Shown piece by piece: positions 21,820 through 25,950 of a stretch of DNA of 25,950 nucleotides. Position numbers and translations under genes: made by a program. Under the pieces are notes generated by a model. That model was not told where the DNA came from. It saw nothing but the letters and a program-made list of their open reading frames with translations, and did no database searches. The DNA is from Elusimicrobiota bacterium. Its GTDB lineage: Bacteria; Elusimicrobiota; Elusimicrobia; UBA1565; UBA9628. The stretch spans positions 1 to 25,950 of the forward strand of contig JACQBB010000180.1 in NCBI GenBank assembly GCA_016194625.1, read 5' to 3'. The stretch's first letter is position 1. Every line of letters begins with the position of its first letter.

Positions 21820-22617
21820 ATGCTCCCGAGCGCCGCGTTCGACCTCCGCGTCACCGCGATCGGCGGGGCCGTCGGGTTCCTCTCCGGTCTCCTCGGCAAG
21901 GGCGGCAGCGCGGTGACGACCCCGGTCCTGCGCGTGTTCCTGGGCGTGCCCGAGTTCGCCGCGCTGGCCTCGCCCCTGCCGTCCGCGATCCCCGCCGCGC
22001 TCTCGGCGTCGTGGGCGTACCGCGGCCGCGGACTGGTGGACGCCGAGGCGGTCCGGACGACCTGCCTCTGGGGGATCCCGGCGACGGTCGCCGGCTCGCT
22101 GCTCTCCCACTGGGTCGGCGGACCCGCGCTGATGGGCCTGACGGCGCTGTTCGTCATCGCCCTGGGCGTCTCGCTCTCGGTGCACGGTCACGCGATGTCC
22201 GAGGACGACTCTCCCGCGGCCCCGCCCGCGCCTCAGGCGCGCGCCAAGCTCACCGCCATCGCGATCGGCGTCGGGCTGTTCTCGGGCCTGCTCGCCAACA
22301 CCGGAGGCATCCTCTACGCGCCGCTGTTCATCCAATGGGTCGGGATGCCGCCGAAACGGGCGCTGGCCACCTCGCTGATCGTCTCGGCGGTGCTGGCGGT
22401 CCCCGGAGCGCTCACCCATTGGTGGCTCGGGCACGTGGATTGGACGCTCGTGGTCCTGCTCTCGCTGGGCGCCATCCCGTGCTCCTACCTGGGCGCCACC
22501 CTGGCGGTGCGCCTGCGCAGCCGGACGCTGATCCGGGTGTACGGCGCCCTGCTCACCGCCTTCGGCCTGTACGACCTGCTGTTCACCGAGGGCCTGGGCG
22601 CCTTCCTGCGGCGCTAA
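21820..22617 (+). CDS. TauE/SafE (sulfite exporter-like) family permease
   Basis: A 265-residue inner-membrane protein with about eight hydrophobic segments in two related halves. Each half begins with the family's glycine-rich loop: GFLSGLLGKGGSAVTTPVL (about residues 18-36) and GLFSGLLANTGGILYAPLF (about 152-170). A cytoplasmic linker (SEDDSPAAPPAPQARAK) joins them. Length and repeat structure are typical of TauE/SafE (PF01925). Known members export or import sulfoacetate, sulfite and other organosulfur or carboxylate anions; the substrate here is unknown. The start has an extended -10 only 5 nt upstream and no ribosome site, so it is probably leaderless. Confidence 0.9.
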   Translation: MLPSAAFDLRVTAIGGAVGFLSGLLGKGGSAVTTPVLRVFLGVPEFAALASPLPSAIPAALSASWAYRGRGLVDAEAVRTTCLWGIPATVAGSLLSHWVGGPALMGLTALFVIALGVSLSVHGHAMSEDDSPAAPPAPQARAKLTAIAIGVGLFSGLLANTGGILYAPLFIQWVGMPPKRALATSLIVSAVLAVPGALTHWWLGHVDWTLVVLLSLGAIPCSYLGATLAVRLRSRTLIRVYGALLTAFGLYDLLFTEGLGAFLRR

Positions 22618-22636
22618 CCGGACCGCGGCGGACGAA

Positions 22637-22642
22637 TATAAG
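22637..22642 (+). promoter_or_regulatory. Candidate -10 element for the first intergenic RNA
   Basis: TATAAG in the AT-rich patch GAATATAAGACACTT just after the TauE-like stop. A transcript from here would start near 22649 and reach the terminator at 22892. The -35 is poor. Confidence 0.4.
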
Positions 22643-22648
22643 ACACTT

Positions 22649-22892
22649 CCCGGCCCCGCCCCGCTCTCCGAGGGAGACCCTGGCCAAACCGTCGCGACAT
22701 TGATGATTGGAAGGCGGGAAGGCGAGAGCCGACCCCCTTCGCCAAGAGCCCCGCAGATGCGGGACCGCCGCAAGGACGCACAGTCGGGCTGGAGACGCCG
22801 AAGGCCTGGCCAGGAACCGGGTCGATCAGTAAGCGCTCCAGGGCGCAGCGTAAGGCCGGGCGGCCGGACGTAGACCGCCCGGCTTCGTTTTT
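22649..22892 (+). ncRNA. Candidate structured small RNA, element 1
   Basis: About 245 nt between a -10-like TATAAG and a rho-independent terminator. Visible pairing includes TCTCC/GGAGA near 22666, GGCGA/TCGCC around 22711-22733, CCCGC/GCGGG near 22751-22765, GCGC/GCGC near 22834-22845 and the 9-bp terminator stem. The box GGCCAAACCGTCGCGACAT at 22682-22700 recurs with two changes at 23136-23154. I cannot match it to RNase P RNA, tmRNA, SRP RNA, 6S RNA or a riboswitch class I know. It is convergent to no gene's 5' end, so a stand-alone RNA is the likeliest reading. Confidence 0.5.
22855..22892 (+). terminator. Rho-independent terminator of element 1
   Basis: Stem GCCGGGCGG (22855-22863) pairs with CCGCCCGGC (22875-22883) around an 11-nt loop, followed by TTCG and TTTTT (22888-22892). 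It acts on the plus strand. Confidence 0.75.
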
Positions 22893-23022
22893 CCCCCCGA
22901 ACCGCCGTCGCCCTCCGGCATGAGCGTTGCACCCCCTTTCGACGGCGGGGAGTGGCGGAACAGCGCCTCGCCGGCTCCTCCGCTCCGGCGGACGGACGCC
23001 AGCCGCGCCGGGGACGCCGACG

Positions 23023-23092
23023 GCCCTACATGACTCAGGGCAAACGGTAGGCGCCCCGGGGTAACGCAGGACGGCCTTCGCGGCCGTCCTGC
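23023..23092 (+). ncRNA. Candidate small hairpin RNA, element 3
   Basis: GCCCT/AGGGC (23023-23027 and 23037-23041) forms a small hairpin. It is followed by AAACGGTAGGCGCCCC and an 11-bp stem GCAGGACGGCC/GGCCGTCCTGC around TTCGC (23066-23092), then TTCATTTCC. GGGCAAACGGTAGGCG loosely resembles the shared box of elements 1 and 2. The boundaries are uncertain and no promoter is obvious. Confidence 0.3.
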
Positions 23093-23124
23093 TTCATTTC
23101 CGGGCGAGGCGGCCCGCCCCCCGT

Positions 23125-23235
23125 CGAGGAAAGGCGGCCGAACCGTTGCGACATGTTAGGGCGGATGACGGGAGCCCCAAAGCTCCCGGTCCACTGGCCG
23201 GGCGGGTCGAGGGTCCCGCCCGGCTCCGTATTTCC
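23125..23235 (+). ncRNA. Candidate structured small RNA, element 2 (relative of element 1)
   Basis: CGAGG and then GGCCGAACCGTTGCGACAT (23136-23154) match element 1 at 17 of 19 positions. A GGATGACGGGAG stretch follows, resembling GGAAGGCGGGAA in element 1. Then come a perfect hairpin CGGGAGC/GCTCCCG with loop CCCAAA (23169-23188) and a perfect 10-bp stem GCCGGGCGGG/CCCGCCCGGC (23197-23224) ahead of TCCGTATTTCC. The same order (box, hairpin, GCCGGGCGG terminator stem) in two places argues for an RNA family rather than chance. Confidence 0.45.
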
Positions 23236-23243
23236 GGGGGCCG

Positions 23244-25950
23244 TCAGGAGTGCGCCGCGGCCTTGGACGCCGGCAGCTCGCCCAGCTCCGACAGCGCCTG
23301 CTTGAGCTCCGCGTCCGAGGTCTTGTTCTCCCACCGCGAGACCAGCTCGTAGAAGCAGGGCACGACCACCAGCGTCAGGGCCGTGGAGACGATCACGCCG
23401 CCGATGACGGTGACGGCCATCGGCTTCATCAGCTCGGAGCCGGGGCCCGTGGCCAGCGCCAGCGGGACCGCGCCGGCGATCGTCGCCGCCGAGGTCATCA
23501 GGATGGGCCGCAGGCGCACCGGGCAGGCGTCGAGCAGGGCCTGCTTGACGCCCAGGCCGGCGCGGCGCCGCTCGTTGGTGAAGTCCACGAGCAGGATCGA
23601 GTTCTTCTTCACGATGCCCATCAGCAGGATCAGGCCGATCATCGAGTAGAGGTTCAGGCTCTGGCGCGCCAGCGCCAGGCCCGCGAAAGCGCCGGTGACG
23701 CTGAACGGGAGCGCCATCAGGACCGTGACCGGATGGATGAAGCTGTTGTACTGGGTCGCCAGGATCATGTAGGCGACGAAGATCCCCAGCACCAGCACGA
23801 ACAGCAGGCTCTGGAACGACTCCTTGAACTGCTGGGCGTTGCCCGACATCACCAGGTGGTAGCCCTCGGGCAGGACGTCCTTGGCCATCGCCTGGACGGC
23901 GGCCAGGCCCTCGCCCTGGGAATGGCCGGTCGCCGGGTTGGCGAACACGGACACCGCGCGCTCGCGGTTGTAGCGGGTGATGGCGAACAGGGACGGCTCA
24001 ACCTTCCGGGTGATGACCTCGGGCAGGCGCACGACGTTGCCGAACTGGTCGCGGACCCAGATGCGGTCGATGTCCGCCGGGCTGTTGCGGTCCTTGTCGA
24101 CGAGCCGCACGCGCACGTCGTAGCGCTTGCCGCGGGAGGTGTACTTGCCGAACTTGAGGCCGCCGATCGTCGCGTTGATCGTGTCGCCGATCGCGCGCGC
24201 GGTGATGCCGTGCTCCGAGGCCTTCTGGCGGTCGGGCCGGATCTGGATCTCGGGCATGCCGGGGTTGTAGTCGGTGTCCACGTCGACCATCAGGCCGGTC
24301 GCCTTCATCCGCTTGCGGAACTCCGCCCCGTACTCGGCCAGCTTGTCCCACTCCGTGCCCTGGATCATGAACTGGATCGGGAAGCCGCGCTGGGCCGAGA
24401 AGCCCGCCTGCGACATGTCCAGGATCGAGACGCGGTCGATGCCCTCGACCTTCGAGAACGCCTCGCGCACCGCCTTCATGAACGACGCCTGGGTCGCGCG
24501 CTTGCCGTCGACGAGCGGGCGATGGTCGTAGTCCTTCATCGTCGCGAAGAAGATGCCGGTGTTGACCTGGCCGCCGCCGAAGCCGCCGATCGCGCAGTAG
24601 TAGTGGTCCAGCTCGGTCCGGGTCTTCATCCAAGGCTCGAGCTTCTCCTTGAAGAGCTGGTCGGTGTGCTCCAGCGAGACGCCGAGCGGGAGGGTCACGT
24701 TGACGATGAACACGCCCTGGTCCTGCGCGGGGATGAACTCCTTCTTCAGCGTCCTCACCAGCGACAGCGACAGCGCGAACAGCACCACCGACACCGCGAC
24801 GACCTTGCCGGGCATGCCGAGCGCGACCTCGAGGGTCCGCGTGTAGGCCGCGCGCAGGCGGTCCACGGCGCCGTCGACGACGCGGGTGACCGCGTTCGTG
24901 GCGCCGACCTCCAGGAACTGCGAGCAGCGCATCGGCGCGATGGTCAGGGCCTCGAGCAGCGAGATCGCGACCGCCACCGAGATCGTCACGCCGAACTGGA
25001 AGAAGAACTTGCCGACGATGCCCTCCATCAGCACGACGGGCAGGAAGATCGCCAGGATCGCCAGCGACGCCGCCATCGCGGCCGAGGAGATCTCCCGCGC
25101 GCCGACCAGGGCGGCCTTCATCTTCGACAGGCCCTCCTCGCGGTGCCGCGCGATGTTCTCCAGCACCATGATCGCGTCGTCGACGATGATGCCGACGACC
25201 AGCGACAGGCCCAGCATCGTGAAGCTGTTGATCGTGAAGCCGCAGAAGTACAGCGCGATGAAGGTGCCCAGGATCGAGGTCGGGATCGCGAGCAGGACGT
25301 TGAAGGTCGCCGACCAGGAGCCCAGGAACAGCAGGCACACCAGCGAGGTCAGGATGACCGAGCGGACCAGCTCGTTGTCGAGCTCGCGCACGGAATCCTT
25401 GATGAACTGGGTCGAGCTGAAGACCTTGCGCAGCTGCATGCCCTTGGGCAGCAGCGGCTCCAGCTCCTTGACGCGCTTCTCGACGGCGTCGGCGACGGCG
25501 ACCGCGTTGGTGCCGCGCTGCTTGATGATGCCCAGGCCGACCGCGCGGTCGCCCTGGTAGCGGGAGATGCGGCGCACGTCGTTGGTGCCGTCCTCGACGG
25601 TCCCCACGTCGGAGAAGCGGATCTTGCGGTAGACCGCGCCGCCGCGCCGGCGGGTCGGGATCAGCAGGCTGGCGAACTCCTCGGGGCTGGTCGCCTCGCC
25701 GTAGACGCGGACGTTGTACTCCTTCTGGCCGGCGTCGATCCAGCCGGCGGGGACGTCGGCGTGCTGGGCGTTGATCGCGTCGAGCATGTCCTCGACGGTG
25801 ATCTCGCGCGCGGCCATCTTGTTGGAGTCCAGCCACACGCGCAGGTTCGGGTCCACGTAGCCGCCGAGCGTGATGTTGCCGACGCCCGGGACCATCGACA
25901 GGTCGTCGCGCAGGTGCTCGTTGATGTAGCGGCACAGTTCCGCCAGCGAC
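23244..25950 (-). CDS. RND efflux transporter permease (AcrB/HAE1 type), 5' end outside window
   Basis: About 900 residues are visible; the frame stays open through the window edge, where it reads LAELCRYINEHLRDDLSMVPGVG, so roughly the first 130-150 residues of a protein of about 1,040 are missing. This is an inner-membrane proton-driven exporter of the hydrophobe/amphiphile class. Both pore-helix proton-relay aspartates are present in GIIVDDAIMVLEN (DD at about 25176-25181), as is the conserved lysine in GIVKKNSILLVDF (about 23604-23609). The porter-domain segment GVFIVNVTLPLGVSLEHTDQL is also typical. The C-terminus ends with a charged tail. Membrane-fusion and outer-membrane partners are not in the window and probably lie upstream of this gene, beyond 25950. 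Confidence 0.95.
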   Translation of the reverse strand, partial: SLAELCRYINEHLRDDLSMVPGVGNITLGGYVDPNLRVWLDSNKMAAREITVEDMLDAINAQHADVPAGWIDAGQKEYNVRVYGEATSPEEFASLLIPTRRRGGAVYRKIRFSDVGTVEDGTNDVRRISRYQGDRAVGLGIIKQRGTNAVAVADAVEKRVKELEPLLPKGMQLRKVFSSTQFIKDSVRELDNELVRSVILTSLVCLLFLGSWSATFNVLLAIPTSILGTFIALYFCGFTINSFTMLGLSLVVGIIVDDAIMVLENIARHREEGLSKMKAALVGAREISSAAMAASLAILAIFLPVVLMEGIVGKFFFQFGVTISVAVAISLLEALTIAPMRCSQFLEVGATNAVTRVVDGAVDRLRAAYTRTLEVALGMPGKVVAVSVVLFALSLSLVRTLKKEFIPAQDQGVFIVNVTLPLGVSLEHTDQLFKEKLEPWMKTRTELDHYYCAIGGFGGGQVNTGIFFATMKDYDHRPLVDGKRATQASFMKAVREAFSKVEGIDRVSILDMSQAGFSAQRGFPIQFMIQGTEWDKLAEYGAEFRKRMKATGLMVDVDTDYNPGMPEIQIRPDRQKASEHGITARAIGDTINATIGGLKFGKYTSRGKRYDVRVRLVDKDRNSPADIDRIWVRDQFGNVVRLPEVITRKVEPSLFAITRYNRERAVSVFANPATGHSQGEGLAAVQAMAKDVLPEGYHLVMSGNAQQFKESFQSLLFVLVLGIFVAYMILATQYNSFIHPVTVLMALPFSVTGAFAGLALARQSLNLYSMIGLILLMGIVKKNSILLVDFTNERRRAGLGVKQALLDACPVRLRPILMTSAATIAGAVPLALATGPGSELMKPMAVTVIGGVIVSTALTLVVVPCFYELVSRWENKTSDAELKQALSELGELPASKAAAHS

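Larger units (their letters stand above)
22618..23243. other. 626-bp intergenic region between convergent genes, no protein gene
   Basis: The TauE-like gene ends at 22617 and the RND gene (minus) ends at 23244. Both neighbours point inward, so nothing here is a 5' leader of either. I find no plausible protein frame. The region holds three consecutive blocks that each finish in a GC-rich hairpin (22855-22892, 23066-23092, 23197-23224), and two of them share a 19-nt box. The stretch 22900-23020 shows nothing I can interpret. Confidence 0.6.

Noticed and set aside
22675..22830. Resemblance to a c-di-GMP-I (GEMM) riboswitch: GGCCAAACC, and later AAGGACGCACAGTC
   Set aside because: The pieces are in the wrong order and spacing, the GGGACGCAAAGCC strand is not matched, and there is no downstream gene on that strand for it to control.
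23031..23080. CAGGGCAAAC...ACGCA as a second GEMM-like hit
   Set aside because: The intervening helix and the second domain are absent; a terminator-like hairpin follows immediately.

Overview
This is a gene-dense stretch of very high GC content (roughly 70% by eye) with strong third-position G/C bias. It comes from a diderm bacterium: the window encodes a DUF481-type outer-membrane protein, a second outer-membrane-barrel-like protein, an LpxH-like phosphoesterase, a lipoprotein and an RND efflux pump. The alanine/proline-rich secreted proteins whose signal peptides end in APAAAQ or AASAQ fit a high-GC Elusimicrobiota-type genome. That placement is my impression from protein style; a deltaproteobacterial or myxobacterial lineage is not excluded. 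I see no rRNA, tRNA, insertion sequence, prophage gene or CRISPR array.

Layout. 1-2669: an Rrf2-family regulator followed by three flavin/NAD(P)H oxidoreductase genes (a damaged nitroreductase, a WrbA-like flavodoxin-fold protein and a quinone oxidoreductase), with related AT-rich operator-like sites. This looks like a quinone/electrophile or redox-stress locus. 2713-6613: rsgA, a sodium:solute symporter, an unnamed membrane protein and a DUF481 outer-membrane protein; the first three are linked by overlapping starts. 6617-8523 (minus): two small cysteine-containing secreted proteins and a flavin reductase-like protein. 8658-9086: an orphan cyclic-nucleotide-binding-fold protein. 9083-9792 (minus): a nucleotidyltransferase plus ribbon-helix-helix pair with toxin-antitoxin architecture, preceded by a near-consensus promoter overlapped by tandem GTATATAC palindromes. 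9845-11889 (minus): an LpxH-like phosphoesterase and a GT28-type glycolipid glycosyltransferase, probably envelope lipid synthesis. 12037-13395: a secreted helical protein. 13399-16604 (minus): a PhnD-like lipoprotein coupled to a hybrid histidine kinase, a likely periplasmic-binding-protein sensor system. 16652-17500: a secreted barrel-like protein. 17511-19724 (minus): a SulP anion transporter fused to STAS and cNMP-binding domains. 19824-21757 (minus): an M13 metallopeptidase interrupted by a frameshifting deletion. 21820-22617: a TauE/SafE permease. 22618-23243: a 626-bp gap between convergent genes holding what look like two or three independent small structured RNAs. 23244-end (minus): an RND pump cut by the window edge.

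Three cross-cutting patterns stand out. First, many start codons lie only 5-7 nt after a -10 hexamer, often an extended TGnTAGAAT, which predicts leaderless mRNAs. Second, two genes carry the same kind of lesion, a short internal deletion with a frame change, which could be real decay or an assembly artefact. Third, convergent gene pairs end 3-10 nt apart or overlap, so there is little or no room for terminators.
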